Shown: in pieces, positions 11,241-21,680 of the stretch | How the letters are laid out: each line of letters starts with the position of its first letter | Position numbering within the stretch: position 1 is the stretch's first letter | Origin: Poa pratensis | Lineage: Eukaryota > Streptophyta > Magnoliopsida > Poales > Poaceae | DNA length: 64,000 nucleotides | Assembly (NCBI GenBank): GCA_947311845.1 | Contig: CAMZMU010000055.1 | Span: forward strand, 17,484,877 to 17,548,876 | Reading direction: 5' to 3' | Notes under the pieces: model-generated | Told to the model about the DNA's origin: nothing | Databases searched by the model: none | The model's input: the letters and a program-made list of their open reading frames with translations, nothing else | Position numbers and translations under genes: made by a program

Positions 11241-12566
11241 TGATACGTCCATTTTGCATCACTATTTTATATCATAATTTGTCATTATCTATCCTTATAT
11301 TTCATATTAATACATGATACTTATGTTATTTTGCCTTATTTTGCATGTTTGATGATTATTGGGAATTATCCTTCCGGAGTCAGGTTTCTGCTGGAAAAAG
11401 CGTCGTCAAGTCAGCATATCAGCGGAACTCCAAAAATCACGAAACCAATTCTGGGGGTCTTATAATGTCAGATGCCGGAGGCAGCCAAAAGGAGGCAGCC
11501 AGGTGGGCCAGGTGGGCCCCACGCCACACCTGGGCGCGGCTGGCCTGTGGGCCGTGCCCAGCTATGGCGTGGCCACCTGGGTCATCACGCTGGACTTCAT
11601 CGGGATCATCATCACCACCATCCACTGCGCCATCACCATCATCTCCACTGACTCCACATCCATCTTGTTGTAACATCTAGGGCTGTACCTTGTCTAGTTC
11701 ATTGGGGAGACTCTCCCGGTGTTGATTACTCCTTGTTATTGATGCTATTGAGTTTGTTTGGTGGATTAGTGTTCATGTCCAGATTGTTATTCATTGCCAT
11801 ATCATCTCTGATCATGATCCATATGATGTCTTGTGAGTAGTTTGTAGTTCTTGAGGACATGGGGGAGTCATGTTGTTAGTAGTGAAATAATGCTGCGTTA
11901 ATATTTAATGATTTGATATTTAAGTTGTGGTGTCATTCTTCTAGTGGTGTCATGTGAACATCGACTACATGACACTTCACCTTTATGGGCCTAGGGGAAT
12001 GCATTGTGTACCTAGCTTGCTAGTTGAGGGGTTGCCGGAGTGACAGAAACCCGAACCCCCGTTAGTAAGATAGTGCACGAGGGAGCGTAGGGTCTCAGAG
12101 TTTAAAACTGTGGTTAGATTTATCTTAATTACTTTTCTGCATTCACGGATGCTTGCAGGGGGTATAATCACAAGTGTGTATTAGTCCTAGGAAGGGCGGT
12201 GCGTTAGCGTAGATTCACCCACACAACACTTATCAAAACAATGAAGATTAACCAGTTGCACGAAGCGAAAGCACTTGACGAAATTCCCATGTGTCCTCAG
12301 GAACATTTGTCTCTTATAAGCAACACACTTGGCTTGTCCTTTGCACTCAAAAGGATTGGGCCACTCGCTGCATTTGTTGCCGCGCTCATTTATTTACTTG
12401 CACTGTTTTTACCTGTTGTTTCGAATACTACTGAAAACCTGTCTGCTAGCTTTTACAGTGAATTCTTGATCAAAACTACTTGCCAGCACCTTCTGCTCCT
12501 CGTTGGGTTCGACACTCTTATTTATCAAAAGTACTGCGATACACCCCCTATACTTGTGGGTCATCA
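11241..12566 (+). repeat. 3' LTR of Athila-type element A
   Basis: Starts TGATACGTCCATTTTGCATC after the polypurine tract and ends CTTGTGGGTCATCA, the same terminus as the 5' LTR of element B. About 1326 bp. It contains the GC-rich hairpin (CCACGCCA 11519-11526, TGGCGTGG 11565-11572). The start differs from element B after TGATACGTCCA, so A and B are related but distinct families. No partner 5' LTR is in the window. Confidence 0.85.
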
Positions 12567-12740
12567 GTGTCTTGACGATGCTTTTTCCAGCTGAATTCTG
12601 ACTCCGGCAGTTAATTCTCCAATAATCATCAAACATGCAAAACAAGATAAAATAACATAAGTATATCATCCAAATATGAAATATATCAATGAATAGCAGT
12701 AAATTATGATATAAAATAGTCATGCAAAATGGACGTATCA
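12567..12740 (-). repeat. Inverted LTR fragment (A-type)
   Basis: Read on the minus strand from 12740 it starts TGATACGTCCATTTTGCATG and follows the first ~175 bases of LTR A with differences. It is joined head-on to the end of LTR A at 12566/12567. It is the terminal piece of a second, oppositely oriented A-type LTR. The next 31 bases (12741-12771) match neither element. Confidence 0.75.
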
Positions 12741-12771
12741 GCACCTATTCACCCCCCCTCTAGGTGGCCAT

Positions 12772-14147
12772 TGATACGTCCAAAACGTATCTACTTTCCC
12801 GAACACTTTTGCTATTGTTTTACCTCTAATTTGTGTGTTTTGAATGCAACTAACACGGACTAACGCTGTTTTCAGCAGAATTACCCTGGTGTCTTGTTTT
12901 TGTGCAGAAAGTCAAGTTTCGGGAAAATCCCCGGAAAATATCCAGGAGCTCCTATTTTTCCAGAAGACACCAGGAGCCAGAAGATGAGACGGAGGCGGAC
13001 CACAGGGGCCCCACACCACATGGTCGCGCGGCCAAGGGGTGGGCCGCGCCGTGGTGGGGTGTGGCTGCCTCGGTCACCCCCTCGTGACCCCCTTTCGACT
13101 ACTTAAAGCCCTTGACCTTAAAACGTCAGGAGGATCGACACTTTTCCCAGAAACACTCCAGAGCTCCGCCGCCACCAAAAACCTAATTCGGGGACCAGAA
13201 ACTCTGTTCTGGCACCCTGTCGGGACGGGGAATTGGAGTAGATCATCGCCATCATCATCACCGACGCCTCTCCATCAACCATCCATGATTCCCCCATCCA
13301 TGTGTGAGTAATCCCCGCTGTAGGCTGAAGGGGATGGTAGGGATTGGATGAGATCATTCATGTAATAGATATCAGATTGTTAGGGCATGGTGCCTAGTAT
13401 CCGTTGTTAGTACTTTATGTCATTGTTGCAACTTGTTATGCTTAATGCTTGACACTTAGGGCCCGAGTGCCATGATTTCAGATCTGAACATGTTATTGAA
13501 TCATGAGGATAATTATTGCTTTAGATCATATCTGCAAGTTGTTTACACATATGATTGTCCGGAACCCGAGGCCCCAAAGTGACAGCAATTGGGATAACCG
13601 GAGGGGATGGCTGTAATGTGAGGATCACATGTGTTCACGGAGTGTTAATGCTTTGCTCCGGTGCTTTATTAAAAGGAGCACCTTAATTACCAGTAGTTTC
13701 CCTTGAGGCCCCGCTGCAAACGGGCTGGTAGGACAGAAGATGTTGTGCAAGTTTCTCATTGCGAGCACGTACGACTAAATACGGAACACATGCCTATGAT
13801 TGATTATTACCTGGATACTTTATTATTATCTACCTGCAATTGCCCATGTCTTGACTATTATATGAATTATCTTATCCATGCAACGCCCGTTCATCCATCC
13901 CTATGCCTACAGTATTTTAATCCTGCTGTCTACTACAATTACTGCTATTATTTCACTACTGCTACTGCTATAAAACTGTTGCTACTGATAAACTGTGTCG
14001 AGCAAGTCTATTTCCAGGTGCAGCTGAACTGACAATTCATCTGTTAAGGCTTATAAATATTCTTTGGCTCCCCTTGTGTCGAATCAATAAATTTGGGTTT
14101 TACTTCCCTCGAAGACTGTTGCGATCCCCTATACTTGTGGGTCATCA
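12772..14147 (+). repeat. 5' LTR of element B
   Basis: 1376 bp, starting TGATACGTCCAAAACGTATC and ending CTTGTGGGTCATCA, giving short TGAT/ATCA terminal inverted repeats. It includes a GC-rich hairpin: outer arms CCACACC (13011-13017) and GGTGTGG (13058-13064), inner arms GCGCGGCC (13026-13033) and GGCCGCGC (13042-13049). ACTTAAAG lies downstream near 13100 as a weak TATA candidate. Confidence 0.9.
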
Positions 14148-14158
14148 AGACTATTTTC

Positions 14159-14176
14159 TGGCGCCGTTGCCGGGGA
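14159..14176 (+). other. Primer-binding site (tRNA-Asp)
   Basis: TGGCGCCGTTGCCGGGGA is the exact complement of a plant tRNA-Asp 3' end including CCA, as known for Athila. It starts 11 bases after the LTR. Confidence 0.9.
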
Positions 14177-14235
14177 GCATAGCTCTATTTATAAGCTCAC
14201 CTGAGAGTGATATTGTTCGCTGCAAATTATTCATC

Positions 14236-16932
14236 ATGGGTAAACCTCATGATGAGAAGGTTCGCATACTGCCATCCACTACAAGGAGAGGTACAACTCT
14301 GAGTACTTCTGCTGCTCTTGATTCGCCGTCTGTTATAAGTCAACTTGTTACACCACCAAATGCACATGCTTCACGTGCTGCTACTTCTGCTGAATCTGAA
14401 AATATTTCTGATAGTTTTGATGATGCTTCTACTGTGCTTGATGAGAGTGGTTCATTAGGTCCTTTTCTAGATGCTACAATTGCTAAATCTAACAAACTGA
14501 AAATGCTGAAACACCTAATGAAAGTCCCATTACACCTGTTAGTTCACCTGAATTAAGAGATCATACTAGTGATGATTTCGAGGAAACTTATGTTGAACTT
14601 GATGATGAATTTATTGAAGAATGCAATGCTTCTAAAGATGCTAGTGCTATTAAAAATTCTTGCAAGACGTGCTGTTAATTACAAACTGTCTCCTGATGCT
14701 AAGTTTGCTACATCTCCCATTGATATAAAAGATAAAGATTATGATTTCTCTATGGACTTGTCACATATATCTATTGTTGAGAAAGAACCTTTTCGAGGAA
14801 CTGAAAATGAAAGTGCTGTAGAACATATGAACACTCTTTCTACTTTAAGTAGTGTGTTTTCTGATGACATTAAGAAACGCAGTTACTTCGTTACTAAAAT
14901 ATTTCCTTTCTCATTAAAAGATGAAGCTAAAACTTGGTTTAATAGTTTATCTCCTGGATCCATTAAAAGTCCTATGGATTTGGTTAATGCTTTCTTCCAG
15001 AAATATTTTCCTGCTAGTGCTCAACATGCTGCTTTACAGAGAATCTTTAATTTCAAACAATTGGAAGCAGAGAAATTGCCTGAATCTTGGGCAAGGTTTT
15101 GTTCTTTACTCAGAGCTCGGCCTGGACATCAATTAGCTAAAAATGAACTTCTTGATATATTCTATAATGGACTAACTGTTGAATCTAGGACATACCTAGA
15201 TAGTTGTGCTGGTTGTGTTTTCAGGAAAAGAACTCCAGATGAAGCTGAGGAATTAATGGCTAAAATAAGCCAAAATCATGATGATTGGACTATACCTGAG
15301 CCGACCCCGATACCCACACCAAAGAAGAGAGGAATTCTTGAACTAAGTGATGAAGAAATGAGAGAAGCCAAGAAATCTCTTAAAGAGAAGGGTATTAAAT
15401 CTGAAGATGTGAAGAATCTACCACCAATAGAAGAATTATGTAAGCCAATTCCTCACCCATCAGTAGTTGAGGTACACTCTCTCCAACATTTTGATGATAG
15501 GGATATTCCTTATTCTAAAACTCCTGATCAATGCTTAGATGAATTTGATAATTATATTGTTAAGCAGGATAACTTTAATATGAGAGTGCAGAATCATCTG
15601 ATGGAAAATTCTAGAGCTATGAGTAAATTGCATGATATTGTGGAAAGAACTTCTAATGATGTTAAAATGCTTATTAAACATTTCCATATGGTTCAAACTC
15701 AAATAGATCAACTCACTAAGGTACAAAAAGATCTGCTAGTTAATGCTTCTAGAGAAAATGAAAAACATGCTTATGGAGTAGGAACTAGAGGTGGTGCTTC
15801 TACTCAGGATCCCTTGTATCCTGAAGGACATCCTAAAAGAATTGAGCAAGATTCTCAACTAGCTAATGAAACTAGTACTCCTTCTAAGAAAAAGAAGAAG
15901 AAGAAACATAAACATGTTGAAGAATCTCCTGAATCAATTAAAGAAAATGAGCATGTTAATGATCCAAATAGTATATCTATCTCTGATGCTGAAACTGAAA
16001 GTGGTAATGAACATAACAATGATAAGGATAAAAATGATGCTTCTGATAAAGAGGAGAGTGAAGATGAACCTGAAAAGCATACTAAGAATAAAAAGTATAC
16101 TAAAGAAGATTTCATTGCTAAAAAGCATGGTAATGAGAGAGAACCTTGGGTGCAAAAGCAAATGCCTTTTCCTAATAAGAAACATAAATCAAAGGAAGAG
16201 GAACACTATAATAAATTTTGTGATTGGATGAAACCCTTGTTTTTGCAAATTCCTTTGACTGATGCTATTAAATTGCCTCCTTATTCAAAATATATGAAAG
16301 ATATTGTCTCTAACAAAAGGAAAATTCCTAATGAGGAAATTTCTACTATGCTTGCTAATTACTCTTTCAATGGTAAGGTTCCAAAGAAACTTGGAGATCC
16401 AGGTATACCAACTATCCCATGCTCTATTAAGAATAATTATGTTAGAACTGCTCTATGTGATTTAGGAGCAGGAGTTAGTGTTATGCCTTTCTCTCTTTAT
16501 AAGAGACTCTATTTAGAAAAATTGATACCAACTGATATATCTTTGCAAATGGCTGATAAATCTACTGCTGTTCCTGTTGGCATATGTGAGGATGTTCCTG
16601 TTCAAGTGGCTAATAATTGTTTAATATTAACTGACTTTGTTGTGTTGGAAATGCCTGAAGATGATAATATGTCTATTATTCTTGGGAGACCTTTTCTTAA
16701 CACTGCAGGGGCTGTTATTGATTGCAACAAAGGAAAAGTAACCTTCAATGTTAATGACAAAGAGCATACTGTTTATTTTCCCAAAAAGCTGGACAAGATA
16801 TATGGAGTAAATACAATAGCCAATCTTAGAACTATCAAAGTGGGAAGTATTGATTGCCCTATTTATGAACCTCAAGAAGGATTTCAAAGTATTATGATTG
16901 GATCTATTGCTATACAATTCAAGGTAACATGA
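14236..16932 (+). pseudogene. Athila-type gag-protease, frameshifted
   Basis: Starts at the ATG at 14236 (MGKPHDEKVRILPSTTRRG). Frames shift near 14505-14520 and near 14665. From there a long open frame runs to TGA at 16930-16932. The retrotrans_gag core is at about 14760-15290 (EPFRGTENESAVEHM, DEAKTWFNSL, ESWARFCSLLRARPG). A Lys/Glu-rich low-complexity region follows (15880-16150). The aspartic protease lies at 16400-16760, with active site CDLGAGVSVMP and the GRPFLNTAGAVID flap/C-terminal motif. No CCHC knuckle is visible. Natural continuation into pol is missing. The protein would form the particle and process polyprotein. Two frameshifts make this copy unlikely to work. Confidence 0.85.
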
Positions 16933-17271
16933 TTGTCTCATGTGGTTTAATTCTTTTATGTCATATAAAATTTATTTGGTGACAAGACTTGATCAACCTT
17001 GTTAACAAATATGTTTTAAATGCATAGAAGCACTAAACAACATTTTATTTCTCAACCTTGTTTTACCTACTGTTGTGCTACTGAACTTGCAAATTTTAGT
17101 TGAAATTGGTCTTTATAAAATTTATTTCTGCCTTAAAGTTTATTATTTAAATAACCAGAAAATGTGAAAAATGAAAGTTTTCAAAAATTTCTAAAAATTA
17201 TATCAAACATCCTAGTTTTTAAAGAGGAACATGGGAGCACCTGGTACTGACCAGGGGGACCCACCATGCCC
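16933..17271 (+). other. Non-coding junction where pol is missing
   Basis: About 340 AT-rich bases between the protease and the GC-rich hairpin block, with stops in all frames. No RT, RNase H or integrase motif is present. This marks the deletion or ancestral absence of pol in element B. Confidence 0.6.
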
Positions 17272-17318
17272 CCACACCATATGGCCGCGGGCTGGTGTGT
17301 GGCCGCGCCATGGTGTGG
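17272..17318 (+). repeat. GC-rich hairpin module upstream of element B third ORF
   Basis: Arms CCACACCAT (17272-17280) and ATGGTGTGG (17310-17318) are a perfect 9-bp inverted repeat. Position and layout match the module at 8761-8816 in element A and the LTR modules. One pair is G-C in A and A-T in B, so pairing is kept through a double change. Confidence 0.6.
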
Positions 17319-17716
17319 TGTGGGCCCCACCTGGCCCTCCACTACCCATCTTCCTCCCCTTTCTTTCTCTCTCCCGACCAAACACTCCACCATTGTTCAA
17401 ACCCGTGTTCTTGCTGCCCTTGCTCGAATTTTTCGATCTCCTTGCTCAGCCCATCTTTGTTGCTGAGATTTGGATCATTTGTTCTCTGGTATGTGACTCC
17501 TCCATTATCCAAGTAGAATTTTGTTTAGTTGTGTATTTCTTGAGTATTTTGGTACTGTAGGTGACATGTTAAGTGAGTTTGCATGCTTGTTCTATGCTTA
17601 GATTAATTAGTCTTGATGCATGTCTAGCCCTCTTGCAAGTCTCTATAGTAGTTTCTTTGATTAGTTGCTCCAAAATCATTTTTATGAGGTTTTGTTAAAA
17701 ATTTCAGAAAAGGAGG

Positions 17717-18633
17717 ATGAATCCACATCAACTTGACTATAATGCATTGGAGGTGCATGAAGTCATGGGAGTCAACCGCGAAGACGCTGTGTTCCCCTCT
17801 TTCTATCCATGCTCTAACTTCATGACTGCTGCAGGGATTTGCAAGATTTCAATACTCTAATCTCTAATGCAGGGTTGGAAGATTTTGTAGTTGATGAACC
17901 ATATCAATATGCAAAACTGACTATGTCAGTGGTGCAAAACTTTAGATTCAGTTGGTCTTCACCTAACCCCATGGTTCACTATAACATCTACAATATAGCT
18001 GTGGATTTGCCCTTTGATGATTTTTGCACAGCTATTAAGGTACCGCATTGGGGATCGCGCGAGAGGATTAGAGGGCAACCTAAGCCTCTAATGGACCTGT
18101 ATGAGGAGATCTGCCAAGGAGAAGTTTTCAGATGAAAGTGGTAAAATTCGAAACATTCAACTCCCATCTATTCGATATTTTGCCTATTATATTAGTAAGT
18201 GTGTTCTAGCTAGGCATACTGCAACAAATTATCTGTTTATGACTTGGCTTTCATTTCAGCTGCTTTGAGGTGTGATAGGACTTATAATTTAGGTGCCTTG
18301 ATAGCTGTCCGTCTTTCCACTAACCGTGAAAAAGGGGGAATTTGTGGAGGTCTCATTGCTTCTCGTTTATTAGCTATGCATGGTGTAGGGCCGCATCATT
18401 TAGACATTCAGTTTCCATTAGAAAAGCTTGATATCCACTCCATGATAAGGCATAAATTTGTTCCTAATTGGGCTACCTTGAATAACTTAACCTACGAAAT
18501 AACCTTTTTCCAGAAACGTAGGTGGAGAGTAATTAAGTCCGAACGATTAGTTTGTTTGCCCGCACCTCTTTTGTTTAACCTTGATGCCAGGGAAGGTGGT
18601 CACTCTCAGAAGATGACCTTGAGGCATACATAG
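17717..18633 (+). pseudogene. ATHILA-family third ORF, frameshifted
   Basis: Starts at the ATG at 17717 (MNPHQLDYNALEVHEVMG). It shifts frame near 17835 and again near 18130, and ends at TAG 18631-18633. Recognisable segments: the SVVQNFRFSWSSPNP...HYNIYNIAVDLPFDDFC region, then RCDRTYNLGALIAVRLSTNREKG, GGLIASRLLAMHG and FFQKRRWRVIKSERLVCLPAP. These resemble the ATHILA ORF-1 family found downstream of pol in plant Athila elements; its function is unknown. No membrane helix or signal peptide was seen, so I do not call it an envelope. It may be expressed from the internal promoter-like block just upstream. Confidence 0.7.
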
Positions 18634-18847
18634 AGGAGCACGGCCCTCGCAGAGGATGATGGAGAGGAGCCCGATGGAGATTTCACTCAGCCTTCCGATA
18701 TTGCGGGCTTCCCGTACCAACACTTTGACTATGGGACTTCTGCCCCTTCTTCTTCACGGAGCCTGATTACGATCATGCTGGGTATGATTCGCCAGGGTGG
18801 AGCGCGTACCCACGCCGATGATTGATCTCCACTTAGGCCAAAAGCCT

Positions 18848-18862
18848 AAGCTTGGGGGGAGG
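18848..18862 (+). other. Internal polypurine-like tract, element B
   Basis: AAGCTTGGGGGGAGG lies about 215 bases after the third ORF. It nearly duplicates the true tract at 20796-20810. Element A shows the same arrangement. Confidence 0.6.
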
Positions 18863-20795
18863 TACACCGACATCTCACTCACTTATATATCATATTCTGT
18901 TGGTACTTTGTATATCCATGTTTCAGTTTCTTTCTTTTTCGTTGTTGTTTTGATTTTATTTTCCAAAACCCAAAAAGACCAAAAATATTTCTGTTATTTC
19001 TCTTTGTTTACCTCTTGTGTACTTTTAGTACTGGTTTGCTTTATCTTTTAGCTTCGGTTTAGTATTCAAAAATCCAAAAAGATTTTGCTTTATTTGTTTG
19101 TTTGTTTCTTTCTTTGTTCGTTTCAAATCGAAAACCCAAAAATATTTGTTGTTCTTCTTCGGTTTTGTATAGTTGTTGCAGAGTTCAGCAATCTTCCGTG
19201 ACTCCATTGGAGCTTGGTTATCATTTCATATCATTCAAGCCACACAAGTGAAAAGCAATAATGACGATTTATGACAACTCGAGTTGTGGTGAGAGGCTGG
19301 TATGAACTCTATTTGTTTTCATTTTTGTACATATACTCGCTCATGTGGACATGCTTAGCTGATTCGTATGAGGGCAATGTTATTTAATGGATGCTTAGTA
19401 GTTCATGTTTTCATATGATCAGTTCCAATTCACTAATAGTATATAACATGTCATATAGATATTTGCTTGCATTGTTCTATTCATAAAAGGGTATGACATG
19501 GTGGTATCCTCCTCTGAATGATTCACTTGAATTGACTTGGCACATGCTCACGCATGCTCATGACTGAAAAACAAAAAGTCAATTAAGCCTTGATGATTTA
19601 TTTTGCCTCAGAGTTCTAGTATCACTTTTATGCCTCCGTTAATTTTATTCTGTCGCAAGCATGATTATGACGGTTAATGCTCTCTTGATTGTCGCTTCCC
19701 AGTCTATTGCTAGCCTTCACTTGTACTGAGCGGGAATGCTGCTCGTGCTTCCAAAATCCTTTAAAACCAAGTTATTCCAAAGAGTCCACCAAAAATTCCT
19801 ATGCATGGTATTTCGAACCATTCCAAGTAAATTTTCATGTGCTACCTTTAAAACCTTCAAAATACTTCTCATTTTGTGACACTGTTTTTAGCTCATGAGG
19901 AAGTAGTAGTTGGATTTGTTATCTTCCATACTAAATTAAGTTCACCGACTTGCATGCTTCATCTGCTCGTCACTAATTTTGCAAAGAGCTGGTTAGACCA
20001 TTATAACATCTAAAAGTAAAATAAAAATAGGCACTCCTCCATGGTATGTGATTGTTGGCAGGCACCCGAGGATTCGTTAGCCATGGTTTGTGAAAAGCAA
20101 AGGTTGGGAGGAGTGTCATACTATATAAAAGTGCATGCTATAAATGCCTAATATCAATATCTCGGAACCGCTCTCAACTTGTTTAGTATGGAAGATAACA
20201 AAAACTCTATTGCCATTCGTTGACAGGAACAACCACCTCCCAAAACATATTTTTACCTCTGTTTTATAAATAAAAAGCTCTAGCACATGTTAATCCCTGC
20301 TTCCCTCTGCGAAGGGCCAATCTTTTATTTTTATGTTGAGTCACCATCCTTTCTTTGAGCACCCTCTCGAGAGCATAACTGTCATTCTTAGTGTAATGTG
20401 CTTGTCCCAGAATACGGTTAACTGTGGTATAACTTTGATGCTCTTATCTTTGATATTTTTACTTCTAGTCTTCACTTGAACTTCAGAGGTGCCTTGGCAT
20501 TTATGTTTTGCTCTACAAATAAAGGCAAGCGAGATACCACTTTATCATATCTTATTATGAACATTGCAATCCTGCAGATAGACTTATTTCATGTTATTTA
20601 TTCTTAGTGTGTTGGTATCTTTTCATAGTTCACATAGCTACTAGGTGGCATTATCTACATTTCCTTATTATGAATTGCCTAAGTACTTGATCATATAGTG
20701 AGAATATTTACATCATATGAAGCAAATGTGTTCGTAAAAGTTTCTTTTATCGCACTCAGTTGTTAACTGAATTGCTTGAGGACAAGCAATAAGCT
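18863..20795 (+). other. 3' untranslated region of element B
   Basis: Non-coding and T-rich at first. 19706-20343 is the block shared with element A (10085-10736). Positions 18900-19200 are pyrimidine-rich with short direct repeats of CAAAAACCCAAAAA-like text. No gene was found. Confidence 0.6.
20030..20117 (+). other. Conserved inverted repeat in element B 3' UTR
   Basis: Arms GGCACTCCTCC (20030-20040) and GGAGGAGTGTC (20107-20117) pair over 11 bases with one G.U. The counterpart in element A is fully Watson-Crick. The loops share GATTGTTGG, GAGGATTCG and CCATGGTTTGTG. Confidence 0.6.
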
Positions 20796-20810
20796 AAGCT
20801 TGGGGGGAGT
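20796..20810 (+). other. Polypurine tract of element B
   Basis: AAGCTTGGGGGGAGT directly precedes the 3' LTR start at 20811. Confidence 0.8.
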
Positions 20811-21680
20811 TGATACGTCCAAAACGTATCTACTTTCCCGAACACTTTTGCTGTTGTTTTACCTCTAATTTGTGTGTTTTGAATGCAACTAACACGGACT
20901 AACGCTGTTTTCAGCAGAATTGCCCTGGTGTTTGTTTTTGTGCAGAAAGTCAAGTTTCGGGAAAATCCCGGAAAATATCCAGGAGCTCCTATTTTTCAGA
21001 AGACACCGGGAGCCAGAAGATGAGACGGAGGCGGACCACAGGGGCCCCACATCACATGGCCGCGCGGCCAAGGGGTGGGCCGCGCCGTGGTGGGGTGTGG
21101 CCGCCTCGGTCACCCCCTCGCGACCCCCTTTCGACTACTTAAAGCCCTTGACCTAAAAACGTCAGGAGGATCGACGCTTTTCCCAGAAACACTCCAGAGC
21201 TCCGCCGCCACCAAAAACCCTAATTCGGGGACCAGAAACTCCGTTCTGGCACCCTGCCGGGACGGGAATTGGAGGAGATCATCGCCATCATCATCACCGA
21301 CGCCTCTCCATGAACCATCCATGATTCCCCCATCCATGTGTGAGTAATCCGCTGTAGGCTGAAGGGGATGGTAGGGATTGGATGAGATCATTCATGTAAT
21401 AGATATCAGATTGTTAGGGCATGGTGCCTAGTATCCGTTGTTAGTACTTTATGTCATTGTTGCAACTTGTTATGCTTAATGCTTGACACTTAGGCCCGAG
21501 TGTCATGATTTCAGATCTGAACATGTTATTGAATCATGAGGATAATTATTGCTTTAGATCATATCAGCAAGTTGTTTACACATATTTCACTACTGCTACT
21601 GCTATAAAACTGTTGCTACTGATAAACTGTGTCGAGCAAGTCTATTTCTAGGTGCAGCTGAACTGACAATTCATCTGTTA
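20811..21680 (+). repeat. 3' LTR of element B, internally deleted and truncated
   Basis: Follows the 5' LTR from TGATACGTCCAAAACG to about 21587, then jumps to sequence matching 13952 onward, so about 400 bases are missing. A short TAT at both breakpoints suggests microhomology-mediated deletion. The match stops at 21680 (CATCTGTTA), leaving off the last ~90 bases. No target duplication can therefore be read. Confidence 0.85.

Larger units (their letters stand above)
5676..12566 (+). mobile_element. Athila-type Ty3/gypsy element A (5' part missing)
   Basis: Contains, in order, an intact pol (to 8645), a GC-rich hairpin/promoter-like block, a small third ORF (8979-9527), a polypurine-like tract, a 1.6-kb 3' UTR, the true polypurine tract (11226-11240) and a 3' LTR (11241-12566). 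The 5' LTR, primer site and gag are absent. The coding sequence starts mid-frame beside the LTR of the minus-strand gypsy element, so that insertion or a recombination removed the left half. Placement in Athila is inferred from RT/INT sequence and from element B, whose LTR ends match and whose primer site is tRNA-Asp. Confidence 0.88.
12772..21680 (+). mobile_element. Athila-type Ty3/gypsy element B, non-autonomous (pol missing)
   Basis: 5' LTR (12772-14147), tRNA-Asp primer site (14159-14176), gag-pro (14236-16932), a promoter-like hairpin block (17272-17318), an ATHILA-type third ORF (17717-18633), an internal polypurine-like tract, a 3' UTR with the conserved block, the true polypurine tract (20796-20810) and a damaged 3' LTR (20811-21680). 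RT, RNase H and integrase are absent between 16933 and 17200. The element therefore needed pol from another copy, or lost it by deletion. Confidence 0.9.

Noticed and set aside
12241..12594. 117-codon open frame at the end of LTR A
   Set aside because: It overlaps the LTR terminus and the inverted fragment; no domain and not kept in LTR B.
17717..18633. Envelope gene in element B
   Set aside because: The position suits env, but no signal peptide, transmembrane helix or cleavage site is visible; the text fits the ATHILA ORF family.
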